Origin: Planctomycetales bacterium
GTDB taxonomy: Bacteria > Planctomycetota > Phycisphaerae > SM23-33
NCBI GenBank assembly: GCA_030612725.1
Contig: JAUWNJ010000009.1
Span: 40,322-104,321, forward strand
DNA: 64,000 bases
Reading direction: 5' to 3'
Shown: positions 52,401 through 59,516 of the stretch, piece by piece
How the letters are laid out: every line of letters starts with the position of its first letter
How positions within the stretch are numbered: the first letter of the stretch is position 1
Made by a program: the position numbers and the translations under genes
Notes under the pieces: generated by a model
What the model was told of the DNA's origin: nothing
The model's database searches: none
The model's input: only the letters and a program-made list of their open reading frames with translations

Positions 52401-54141
52401 CCTGCTCCGCTGGGGCGGGCTTGAATACGCCCGGCGTTACGCACAGGCCGTTACGGAAACCTACAAAAAAGACTCCGCCGATTTCGACTTCGCCGCCACC
52501 CACGCCGTTATCCACAACCTGGCAAATGCCATGCTCATAAAAGACGGTGTATTCATGGCGGAACTATCGACAAGCCACGAAAAATATGCACGCGACCGCG
52601 AAAAATACGACGTCAACACCGCAAACGGAGACAAAATCTCCTATCGCCACCTCTGGCACTGGAAGATGAAATTCGGGCCTTGGAAATGGAACGCCAGTAT
52701 GGCAGTCTATGGCTGGATGCTCCAGGTCCTCAAACGAAGCCAATGGTTACGAAAAATCATCCCGGGATGGCACAAGCACGAACACGAATACCTCCGGCAG
52801 TACGAAGCCGCTGTGGCCGAGTTCGCCTATTCGACGAACGAGGAATATCAACAGCAACTCGCCAGGCTCACCTCTGCTCAGTGCATGGACTGCCTGAACC
52901 CCCGCTGCGCCGAGGCTGGGCTTATGGGGACAGGCTGCCCGCTGGAAAGCGATGTCCCGCAGTGGGTGCAACTCGCCCGCGAAGGAAAGTGGAAAGAGGC
53001 TGCCGAAAAACTATCCGAGACCAATAATTTCCCGGAATTCACCTCGCGGATATGCCCGGCCTTCTGCGAAAGCGCGTGTAAGCAGAAATTCAGCGGATTT
53101 CCCGTCGGTATCAAGGATATCGAGCGGCAGATTATCGACCGCGCCCTGGCTGAAGGATGGGTAACACCGTCTCCCGCTTCGGAAAAAACGGGAAAAACCG
53201 TGGCCGTCGTCGGTTCAGGACCAACCGGCCTGGCCGCTGCACAGCAACTCGCGCGAGCGGGACATGACGTAACCGTCTTCGAGGCTGAAGATGCACCGGG
53301 CGGACTGTTGCGATATGGTATCCCGCAATGGCGACTTGGGGCAGAACTCATTGATCGGCGCGTCGAGCAACTCGCCGCAGAGGGCGTCAAGTTCCGCACG
53401 TCCACTCAAGTCGGCAAAGACATCACAGCCAACGAGTTACACGAGCAATTCGACGCGGTCCTGCTGGCTCTCGGCGCTTCGGCGCCCAAGGACCTGAAAA
53501 TCCCCGGCAGGGAGATTCGAGGCGTCCGGTTCGGAATCGACTTCCTTCGCGACGGCGAAAGCGCAAGCGTTCAGGACAAAGTTGTCGCTGTCATCGGCGG
53601 CGGGCTGACAGGCGAGGATTGCGTCGAAGCCGCAATCGCCCAAGGCGCAAAAAAGGTGCACCAATTCGAGATATTACAGGAAGGTAGCGCGGGCAGTAAC
53701 ACGGGCGTCTCGCCCGTGAAAGACGATCATGGCCGAGACGGCCATGCTACGAAAGTTCATCGTCAATGGTGCGTCGCAACTAAATCTTTCAGCGGAGACG
53801 GAAATCTCACCTCGTTGCAAGCCGTTCGGGTTGCGTGGAAACCTTCGACCAAGGGGCCTGTGATGGAGGCCGTTCCGGGCAGCGAATTTTCTCTGGATGT
53901 GGATGTCGTCCTGCTGGCGATGGGCTTTGACGCCGTACTACCGAAACCCATTGCCGAGCAGTTGAGCCTGGCTAGAGGCGAAACCGGCGGCATTACCACG
54001 AAGTCCTGCGCCACGAACGTTCCGGGCGTATTTGCAGCCGGTGATTTGGTTACAGGCGCATCCTACGTCGCTGACGCGATCGCCGCCGGTCGAAACGCAG
54101 CCGAAAAAATTGACGAATACCTGACGAAAAAAAATGCGTGA
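49414..54141 (+). CDS. Indolepyruvate:ferredoxin oxidoreductase alpha-beta fused to a GltD-type NAD(P)H oxidoreductase
   Basis: From the ATG at 49414 the protein has 1575 residues; the first 297 residues of the track ORF are antisense to the previous gene. Residues about 1-620 are IorA-like, with the TPP region CPGCPHRD (418) and GDSTFFHSGQ (505). Residues 635-690 hold a ferredoxin-like segment (CRFCLACAEITGC, CVDDGACERIGAC). Residues 725-1130 are IorB-like (LVGVGGMGCGVAT). Residues 1145-1575 match the GltD family: an FeS N-terminus (CMDCLNPRC, CPAFCESAC), an FAD motif GSGPTGLAAAQ (1267) and an NAD(P) motif GGGLTGEDC (1395). The layout suggests direct transfer from 2-oxoacid oxidation to NAD(P). 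A palindromic repeat interrupts the GltD part near residue 1430 without breaking the frame. Confidence 0.88.
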   Translation: MKVDPRFLACEGPEIFTGNELLVKGALETEGGVHLLGGYPGSPVAGFFDSMALIKDLLNEKGIRAVINNNEALAAAMLNGSQVAGCRGMIVMKSVGVHVAADALALGNLAGADPDGGAIVIYGDDPWCDSTQVPADSRYISKHLYIPTLEPSTPQEVKDFVGAAFEISAASELYMGFVLTNNLADGGGSVICKPNQYPKLTTHQQVSLETEAINLDKYVLLPPRTWWQEANMPDRQAKAISETRRLGMNRIDYPSQSRKPIGFISAGLAHAYLLQALSEAGMLGEFPILKLGMSYPLDIELVEELACQCERIVIVEERRGFIEEQVGEIILRARQAGKPAGQTEVWGKKFPGGVEGIPSVQGLHPSIITERLAELFRRIELAGTKITVPHALENQTKAIEATTGMDVGNLHPRIPTFCPGCPHRDTSGLCLEIKKRFTDPVYMSKTHGCKPVDLMFHGDTGCYTMLMFPPTTPLMHDYSGMGLGAGTGSGADPFITNKQVVFMGDSTFFHSGQIAVSQAIKLGQDITFIILDNRTTGMTGHQPTPGVEYDIVGNQTPVQDIEKIVRSMDLTGELSIARVDPEQRDEYGQLLEEMFLADGVKIIIADKECGITRMRRKRRSERAIVRRDGFLATWQHMNINQEICRFCLACAEITGCPGLKHVETDYGPKMDTDITWCVDDGACERIGACSSFERVTIKRKAIPRSRVPELDLDDITEPQKRSFSGLWRCCLVGVGGMGCGVATTILVRAGHKEGYPVVFLDKKGLAIRNGGVVSQVAYNTSGNPTTAIIPYGQADLLIGIDMLETARAMDPTKRTRAVQTGRTVVVVNTDKTATIPGLLGWGDFDPDELERIIRNNTQSEDFLARNISSVCEKYLGSRIYANIMMLGFAFQKGLIPVSMHSMAWAIKDTIRADFRKNLYAFNMGRKLLVKPDLFRGAPKRTTWQKMLEEKCRCTIRRYRQGQVISEALRELSARVIEDAAELNENEKRAIVVRLYDLLRWGGLEYARRYAQAVTETYKKDSADFDFAATHAVIHNLANAMLIKDGVFMAELSTSHEKYARDREKYDVNTANGDKISYRHLWHWKMKFGPWKWNASMAVYGWMLQVLKRSQWLRKIIPGWHKHEHEYLRQYEAAVAEFAYSTNEEYQQQLARLTSAQCMDCLNPRCAEAGLMGTGCPLESDVPQWVQLAREGKWKEAAEKLSETNNFPEFTSRICPAFCESACKQKFSGFPVGIKDIERQIIDRALAEGWVTPSPASEKTGKTVAVVGSGPTGLAAAQQLARAGHDVTVFEAEDAPGGLLRYGIPQWRLGAELIDRRVEQLAAEGVKFRTSTQVGKDITANELHEQFDAVLLALGASAPKDLKIPGREIRGVRFGIDFLRDGESASVQDKVVAVIGGGLTGEDCVEAAIAQGAKKVHQFEILQEGSAGSNTGVSPVKDDHGRDGHATKVHRQWCVATKSFSGDGNLTSLQAVRVAWKPSTKGPVMEAVPGSEFSLDVDVVLLAMGFDAVLPKPIAEQLSLARGETGGITTKSCATNVPGVFAAGDLVTGASYVADAIAAGRNAAEKIDEYLTKKNA
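53696..53753. repeat. Palindromic repeat inserted in frame in the IorAB-GltD gene
   Basis: Two hairpins stand side by side: CACGGGCG-TCT-CGCCCGTG and CATGGCCGAGACGGCCATG followed by CTACG. They encode the residues SNTGVSPVKDDHGRDGHA in a place where GltD relatives normally have a conserved Pro- and Ser-rich loop. Related copies lie at 6178-6206 and 56949-56976. Confidence 0.75.
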
Positions 54142-54486
54142 AGAAATTCTGCGTGAGGTAATCCATGCTACCTGGCACGACAAGGCAACTGGACTTAGGC
54201 CCGAAGGGCCGATCAGATGTTAGCCGGGGGCGTAAGCCCCCGGATAGATTGGAGTTAGAAGCCCAGCCCCGGAGGGGCGAAAGAAAATATCACGCCTCGG
54301 ATGAGTTCTGTCGCCCCGTTGGGGCTTTGGGTAACGCCGAACACTTCTCCGGACCCTCACGGGCCCGGCTAACCTCTAATCGGCCCTTCGGGCCTGAACT
54401 GCGAACAGTCGAAACAGATGACGGAGTGGCAAAGATTGCTTCAGTCATCCAGGGCGAACAACGCGAACACAAAGCGGGAGGTTGAT
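54142..54486. other. Non-coding gap filled by a large palindromic repeat cluster
   Basis: No gene is seen here. Between 54193 and 54400 lie five hairpins: GGCCCGAAGGGCC, CCGGGGGCGTAAGCCCCCGG, GCCCCGGAGGGGC, GCCCCGTTGGGGC and GGCCCTTCGGGCC. The first and last units, with their AGATGTTAGCC and GGCTAACCTCTAATC flanks, form outer inverted arms. A ribosome binding site for the lipoprotein follows at about 54476. Confidence 0.75.
54193..54400. repeat. About 205-bp element of five G+C-rich hairpins with inverted ends
   Basis: The outer arms read TTAGGCCCGAAGGGCCGA...GTTAGCC at the left and GGCTAACCTCTAATCGGCCCTTCGGGCC at the right. Three perfect small hairpins lie between. The symmetric build suggests one element (or two REP-like units in inverse order). 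Confidence 0.75.
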
Positions 54487-55020
54487 ATGCTGCAAAGGAA
54501 GAAAACCGGCGTTTTATCTGTCCTGCTGCTCTGCCTGGCCGCCACTCTCGGCGGGTGCTCTTTTCCCTACAAGGCGACTTCGTATTACCAAGGTTACGCA
54601 AACGTAATAAACGACCTGGACAAGGGATGGTGCACGATGACATTAATGCCGGACATCAATGCAACAACCTTCAAAATACAGATTTCAACTATTGTTATCC
54701 CAACATACTTCATGCATCCTACAAAGTACCTTCAGTTCACCGTTCCAAACAACGAACTTACGCCTGGAAAGAGTTTGAATCTAAAGAACCTGAAAGCGTG
54801 TTCCGTCGGCATTGGATACGACAGGGATGCCGGTAGAATAACCCAAGGGAAAGTTATTGTTGAATCCACAGGACAGACAAGCGTTGTGCTGACAATTGAA
54901 TCGTCTGAATTTGATCGGCGTTTCCAGGGCACCCACAGATTTCGGCGAAGGTCTCCAAGCAAAGACGCGATGAACATAACGGGGCTGGTAACAGATGCAG
55001 AAGAAATCCAAAATCGATAA
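54487..55020 (+). CDS. Lipoprotein of unknown function
   Basis: The 177-residue protein starts at the ATG at 54487 after GGGAGG. Its signal peptide ends in the lipobox AATLGGCS. The mature part is beta-rich, with TFKIQISTIVIPTYFMHPTKYLQFTVPNN and KVIVESTGQTSVVLTIESSEFD. I recognise no family. Its end overlaps the annotated start of endonuclease III by 26 bp, so they are probably co-transcribed. A DNA-repair link is not implied. Confidence 0.72.
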   Translation: MLQRKKTGVLSVLLLCLAATLGGCSFPYKATSYYQGYANVINDLDKGWCTMTLMPDINATTFKIQISTIVIPTYFMHPTKYLQFTVPNNELTPGKSLNLKNLKACSVGIGYDRDAGRITQGKVIVESTGQTSVVLTIESSEFDRRFQGTHRFRRRSPSKDAMNITGLVTDAEEIQNR

Positions 55021-55657
55021 AAAGAAACGCACAGCCATGATTACGGCTTCGCTTAAGAAAATCCATCCAGACGCGAAAACCGCGCTGCATCATCGAAACC
55101 CGCTGCAACTGCTCGTCGCGACGATTCTCTCGGCCCAATGCACCGACGTGCGGGTCAATATCGTTACGAAAGACCTGTTCAAAAAATATAAATCGGCAAC
55201 CGTTTACGCCAAGGCTTCACAGGAAGTATTCGAGCAGGAAATCCGCACCACCGGATTCTATCGCAATAAGGCCAAGAACATCATCGCAACAGCCAAAAAA
55301 CTCATCGACGACTTCGGCGGCAAGGTTCCCGATAACATGGACGACTTAATCTCTCTGCCGGGGGTCGCCCGCAAGACAGCCAACGTCGTCCTCGGCGACG
55401 CATTCGGGAAAAATGAAGGCATCGCCGTCGATACGCACGTCAGGCGTCTGGCTGGGCGGCTTGGGCTTTCAAAGCACGAAGACCCGGTAAAGATCGAAAA
55501 AGACCTGATGGAATTAGTCCCCCGGAAAAACTGGGCTATCTTTTCGCATTTGCTAATCTTCCATGGCAGAAGGGTCTGCACCGCACGAAAGCCCCGTTGC
55601 GACGAATGTGGAATCAGTAAATTATGCCAGAAGAAGGGCGTAGGGCGTAGGGCGTAG
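54995..55657 (+). CDS. nth: Endonuclease III
   Basis: This base-excision repair glycosylase/AP lyase acts on oxidised pyrimidines. The 220-residue protein has QLLVATILSAQCTDVRVN, the helix-hairpin-helix LPGVARKTANVVL with the catalytic Lys, the catalytic Asp in GIAVDTHVRRLAGRLGL, and the [4Fe-4S] cysteines C-x6-C-x2-C-x5-C (CTARKPRCDECGISKLC). The last residues (GVGRRA) and the stop codon are read from a GGGCGTA repeat that overlaps the gene end. The start could also be the ATG 45 bp further on (55038). Confidence 0.95.
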   Translation: MQKKSKIDKKKRTAMITASLKKIHPDAKTALHHRNPLQLLVATILSAQCTDVRVNIVTKDLFKKYKSATVYAKASQEVFEQEIRTTGFYRNKAKNIIATAKKLIDDFGGKVPDNMDDLISLPGVARKTANVVLGDAFGKNEGIAVDTHVRRLAGRLGLSKHEDPVKIEKDLMELVPRKNWAIFSHLLIFHGRRVCTARKPRCDECGISKLCQKKGVGRRA

Positions 55658-55711
55658 GGGAAAAACACTGGGTTTGTTGCCCTATTCCCTACACCCTACG
55701 CCCTATGCCCT
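55632..55711. repeat. Simple inverted repeat of GGGCGTA / TACGCCC units
   Basis: GGGCGTAGGGCGTAGGGCGTAGGGG on the left and CCCTACACCCTACGCCCTATGCCC on the right frame a short A/T-rich loop. The left arm supplies the last codons and stop of nth; the right arm ends at the glycosyltransferase stop. It could act as a terminator for both convergent genes. Confidence 0.7.
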
Positions 55712-55713
55712 TT

Positions 55714-57468
55714 TTATTCCCACATTCTCGCCACCGCCGGGAGGAAGTAATCGGCGACGGTTCGCTTCCAGGTGATTTTTTGTCCCAGGGCTGAACCGCT
55801 TTGAAGCAATTCGGCAATATCGTCGTCGTTTTTCGGCAGTCTGTCAGTCAGTCTGCGTGCGAGGCGTTTTGCCTCGGCTGTTTCGACGGCATCACGTTGA
55901 GCCATGTCTATTCGCATAGCATCGGCGAACGTTGAAGCGGCGGGTACACGAATGAAATCGCCCAGAAGGATATTCGCAGGCATATCCCCGCCGGTGCACC
56001 GCTTCAGCAGCCCGACGCACCCGCAGACATTCGAGACTACGCATATCGCCCCCGCCCCCAGCGGCTCCAACTGGCTTATCCCGAACGGTTCATACACGCT
56101 CAACCCGAATTCGACGTCCGTACCCATACGGACATCGGCTAATGTCATTTCGTCGGGCATACGTTGCCCGCATCGGCTTGACTCCCACCCGAACTGGTTC
56201 ACCAGCACGACCCGAGCGGCTTGGTGATGCTGATTAAAATCCTCGAACAGATCCCCCACAACCTCTTCACCGTTACACATATCCGGATACCCGTGTCGGT
56301 GGCGTACAGGCCAGCCGTAATCGTTTTCCATTCGCAGTATGTCATTTTCCCGTCGTCGCCCTGCCAGCGTGCCGAGCATGAAAAACACTGCCGATCGTCC
56401 CTGTCCGGCGAGTTGTTCATCGAGTTCGTGCAGGATTCGCAGGTTGCGCCAGATACCCTTGCTCAACACCGGACGGGCAACGTGGGTGAAGATGTAATCG
56501 GGCTTGAAGTCGAGAAGGTTTCCGGCGTACTGCATCATCCGCTTTCGAGATTCCTGTCTTTGGGCCAATGTCGGCACAGCAGAGGGAATACCGTTATAAA
56601 CCATTTCCACGGGCACATTTTCGCAGCCAGGCTGGAGGAACCGCATCTCCTGCCCGACGAAATCGCCGACGGCGAATATCGCGTCGCAATGGCGGGCAGC
56701 CTTTATCAGCGGATGCTTGAAATTGTCGCGGACCTCAGGGAAGAAATCCTCAAACCCCTTGTCGGTCTTTTCGGCAGAGGCAAGGAGGTTGTAGAACATC
56801 AAGTCGTGGGCAGGGTGCGTCTCGACGATCCGGCGGACCGAAGCGACCTCGTGGGCGTAAAAAACAGTCCGCACGTCCGCACGCTCATCCATTATCGCCC
56901 TCAATACCGTCGGCATACCCATGTACTCGTGCGAAAAAAGAACCACCGGTAACACGGGCGAGACATCCGTGCTACGTGCGCCGATGATGCGCATCGCCTC
57001 CCACGCAGGTTCAGCCAGGCGGACGTACTGCTCAAATTCCCAGATGTGCTCGAACTTGTCGGACGGAACGTCGAATCTCCCGAACAACTCGGCTTTGAAG
57101 CGATTCAACCGGCCCCGATTACAATTGAATACGTCCACGAGGAGGACTTCGACCTTGGCCGGCGCGGTTGAATCGCCGTCGGACACCTGGCGAGTCCCGT
57201 AAATAATCCCCACCTCGTATGCCTGCTCGACGGGCCTGAATTTCTCTGCCCATCCACCCGTATCTATCCCGTCGATGCTGCTGTAGAGAACCTCGCCGTC
57301 GGGGCCGAACCTTTCAGCCCCCGTCTGATCGGTCGTAAATACCGGTCCAATCAGGACAGTCCGCTCGAAGACCCGCTGGTAATCGTCCGACGTTACCAGC
57401 CCGGCTACGACCGCGCCGATCCCGCCCATCTTCTCGACGGCTTCATGTGTTACGTGAATCGCTACCAC
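55714..57468 (-). CDS. Glycogen-synthase-like GT-B glycosyltransferase
   Basis: The 584-residue protein has a glycogen/starch-synthase-like start (HVTHEAVEKMGGIGAVVAGL) and a GT-B C-terminal domain with the acceptor/donor block VEFGLSVYEPFGISQLEPLGAGAICVVSNVCG, which holds the E-x7-E element. Between residues 160 and 175 the sequence ARSTDVSPVLP is encoded by a copy of the ACACGGGCG repeat. The donor is probably a nucleotide-activated glucose, but this cannot be read from the sequence. It is convergent with nth and divergent from the YmdB gene. Confidence 0.8.
   Translation of the reverse strand: MVAIHVTHEAVEKMGGIGAVVAGLVTSDDYQRVFERTVLIGPVFTTDQTGAERFGPDGEVLYSSIDGIDTGGWAEKFRPVEQAYEVGIIYGTRQVSDGDSTAPAKVEVLLVDVFNCNRGRLNRFKAELFGRFDVPSDKFEHIWEFEQYVRLAEPAWEAMRIIGARSTDVSPVLPVVLFSHEYMGMPTVLRAIMDERADVRTVFYAHEVASVRRIVETHPAHDLMFYNLLASAEKTDKGFEDFFPEVRDNFKHPLIKAARHCDAIFAVGDFVGQEMRFLQPGCENVPVEMVYNGIPSAVPTLAQRQESRKRMMQYAGNLLDFKPDYIFTHVARPVLSKGIWRNLRILHELDEQLAGQGRSAVFFMLGTLAGRRRENDILRMENDYGWPVRHRHGYPDMCNGEEVVGDLFEDFNQHHQAARVVLVNQFGWESSRCGQRMPDEMTLADVRMGTDVEFGLSVYEPFGISQLEPLGAGAICVVSNVCGCVGLLKRCTGGDMPANILLGDFIRVPAASTFADAMRIDMAQRDAVETAEAKRLARRLTDRLPKNDDDIAELLQSGSALGQKITWKRTVADYFLPAVARMWE
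56949..56976. repeat. Palindromic repeat copy inside the glycosyltransferase gene
   Basis: GGTAACACGGGCGAGACATC is followed by CGTGCTACG. It matches the first half of the repeat at 53696-53753 over 12 bases and keeps the GAGAC core and CTACG end. It is translated in the minus frame as part of STDVSPVLP. Confidence 0.65.
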
Positions 57469-57566
57469 ACCGGCTCCTCTTGGTAAATTGACAATTGGCG
57501 ATTAACCATTGATAATCTTACTTATTGTAACTTTATCGGTCCGGCAGAATATAGAAAGTGGATAAA

Positions 57567-58412
57567 ATGTCTATAAATATTCTTTGCATAGGTGACGTGG
57601 TCGGTAAGTGTGGCCGGGCTGCGTTGGCGGAATTGCTGCCGGGACTTATCCGTCAGCGTGAAATCGACCTTGTCGTTTGCAATGCCGAGAACTCCGCCGG
57701 TGGCAGCGGGTTGACGCCGGCGATGTTCAATAAACTGTTGCACTACGGTGTTGACGTCGTAACGCTGGGCGACCACGTCTATCGAAAACGCGAGATAACC
57801 GAATCGCTGGGTAATTCCGAGCGCATCGTCAGGCCGGGGAACATTTCCGCCCGCGCTATCGGGCGAAGATGGACTGTCGTACCGACCAAATCGGGAAAGC
57901 ACCAGGTGGCGGTCGCGTGCCTTCTGGGTCAGATGTACATGAAACCGGCCGATTCGCCGTGGTCGGCGATAGAGGGAATCCTCGCCGAAATACCACCGGC
58001 GGTGAAGACTCGCGTGCTTGACTTCCATGCTGAAGCCTCCAGCGAAAAAATCGCCATGGGCTGGCATTGCAACGGCCGGGCCAGCGTGGTCTTCGGCACG
58101 CACACTCACATCCCGACGGCTGACGCTCGCGTGCTGGACGGCGGAACAGCCTGCATTTCAGACCTCGGCATGACCGGCCCTTACGACGGCGTCCTGGGCA
58201 GAATGAAGGACCGCGTCCTGTACGCCCTGACAACCTCGATGCCAACGCCGTTTCAGATCGCAAAGAACGACGTGCGATTATGCGGAGCAATCGCAACGGT
58301 CGATCCGACCACGGGCCGGGCTGAGAGCATCGAACGGGTGGAAATCAAAGCAGAAGGACCGGCCGTTACCGAAGAAAAAAATAATTCAAACCACAAAAGA
58401 CACGAAGAATAA
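57567..58412 (+). CDS. ymdB: YmdB-family metallophosphoesterase
   Basis: YmdB proteins are metal-dependent phosphodiesterases (2',3'-cAMP hydrolysis shown in Bacillus). The protein has 281 residues from the ATG at 57567 (the track uses a GTG nine bases earlier). It has ILCIGDVVGKCGRAAL, CNAENSAGGSGLTP, VVTLGDHVYRKREI, LDFHAEASSEKIAMGWHCNGRASVVFGTHTHIPTAD and ISDLGMTGPYDGVLG, all family motifs with the metal ligands. The last dozen residues (NNSNHKRHEE) come from a CCACAAAAGACAC simple repeat at the 3' end. Confidence 0.93.
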   Translation: MSINILCIGDVVGKCGRAALAELLPGLIRQREIDLVVCNAENSAGGSGLTPAMFNKLLHYGVDVVTLGDHVYRKREITESLGNSERIVRPGNISARAIGRRWTVVPTKSGKHQVAVACLLGQMYMKPADSPWSAIEGILAEIPPAVKTRVLDFHAEASSEKIAMGWHCNGRASVVFGTHTHIPTADARVLDGGTACISDLGMTGPYDGVLGRMKDRVLYALTTSMPTPFQIAKNDVRLCGAIATVDPTTGRAESIERVEIKAEGPAVTEEKNNSNHKRHEE

Positions 58413-58418
58413 AAATGA

Positions 58419-58499
58419 GTAGGCTCCGGACGAAGCGAAGCGGAATCCCACCTTTTCTCTTCAATTACCGGGACTACACTCCGCTCCCTCCCGACCTAC
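58419..58499. repeat. REP-like inverted pair overlapping the lpxA 3' end
   Basis: The arm GTAGGCTCCGGACGAAGCG at the left and CTCCCGACCTAC at the right repeat the family seen at 11450 and around the RAYT, with more divergence. The right arm lies inside the lpxA reading frame and encodes its last nine residues and stop. Confidence 0.8.
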
Positions 58500-59322
58500 G
58501 GCCTGCGCGTTGGGCGGCGCGGGCGGTTGCCAGGCCTCGGTTGTAGGGTGGTTGGGCATCCATCGCCCAGCGGACGAAATCACGGAATCGCCCCGCCGGT
58601 GCGCCCCAATCGTTACGGGCGTCCATCTCGGTCAAGGCCCGTTTCGGTGTCAGGGCAGAACGGTACAGAAGCCGATACGCTTCCTTAATCTGCTTACGGT
58701 CGGTGTCAGTGATGTAATCGGCGCGGCGCAGACCTACCGAGTTCAATCCCGCGACGTAGTTAATCTGGCTGGCTACCACAAACGGCGGGATATGCTGAGA
58801 AGCGCCCCCGTGGCCTCGTATCATCACCAGTTCGCCGACCCGGCAGAACTGATGCACTCCCGCGTAGGCAGAGAGAATCGCGCCGTTACCGACTTGGCAA
58901 TGACCGGCTACGGTGGCGCTGTTGGTCAGGACGACCCGGTCGCCGAGGACGCTGTCGTGCCCGACGTGCGAACAGGCCATGAAGAAGCATCCGCTTCCGA
59001 TAACAGTCTCGCCGTCGGGAGTTGTCGCCCGGTTGATGGTAACGCCTTCGCGGAAGATATTCCCATCGCCTATGCTAAGATAAGTCTTTTCGGTCGTGTC
59101 GAATTTGTAATCCTGCGGCTCGCCGCCGAGGACGGCGGACGGATGGACGACGTTGCCCGCCCCCATTGTTGTATAGCGCCGGATAACCGCCCCTGCCAGA
59201 AGTTCGCAGTTATTCCCGATTATCACATCCGATTCGACCACGGCATAAGGGCCTACGACTACGCCTTCGCCGAGTTCGGCCCGCTCGCCCACAATGGCTG
59301 TTTCGTGTATTTTTGTCGCCAT
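58474..59322 (-). CDS. lpxA: UDP-N-acetylglucosamine O-acyltransferase LpxA
   Basis: LpxA starts lipid A synthesis by transferring an R-3-hydroxyacyl chain from ACP to UDP-GlcNAc. The protein has 282 residues from the ATG at 59322. Hexapeptide repeats fill the first 190 residues; the catalytic His is in MACSHVGHDS, and family blocks GDGNIFREGVTINRAT, GVHQFCRVGE and LNSVGLRRA follow. The C-terminal helical domain is present. The final residues GRRSGGSGV are encoded by a REP-like palindrome and are probably an added tail. No lpxB or lpxD is in the window. Confidence 0.94.
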   Translation of the reverse strand: MATKIHETAIVGERAELGEGVVVGPYAVVESDVIIGNNCELLAGAVIRRYTTMGAGNVVHPSAVLGGEPQDYKFDTTEKTYLSIGDGNIFREGVTINRATTPDGETVIGSGCFFMACSHVGHDSVLGDRVVLTNSATVAGHCQVGNGAILSAYAGVHQFCRVGELVMIRGHGGASQHIPPFVVASQINYVAGLNSVGLRRADYITDTDRKQIKEAYRLLYRSALTPKRALTEMDARNDWGAPAGRFRDFVRWAMDAQPPYNRGLATARAAQRAGRRSGGSGV

Positions 59323-59367
59323 AAGCAATTCTCCACAACACGAATATTATCCGCAAACTACGTAAAA

Positions 59368-59480
59368 TAGTAGCCAGTAGTCAATAGCCGGTGGCCAGTA
59401 GCCGGTCAAAAAATCAAAAACCTCAATACCTTTTTTCTTTTTCGGTTACTGACTACCGGCTACCGACTACCGATTACTAA
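59368..59480. repeat. Low-complexity inverted repeat (AGTAGCC / GGCTACC units)
   Basis: AGTAGCCAGTAGTCAATAGCCGGT-type units at the left and ACCGGCTACCGACTACCGATTACT at the right are near reverse complements around an A/T-rich loop. It fills the gap between lpxA and the divergent prenyl synthase gene and must contain or border both promoters. Confidence 0.65.
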
Positions 59481-59516
59481 TTTGCGTTCGCGTCGTTCAC
59501 GGCTAGAATAACGGTA

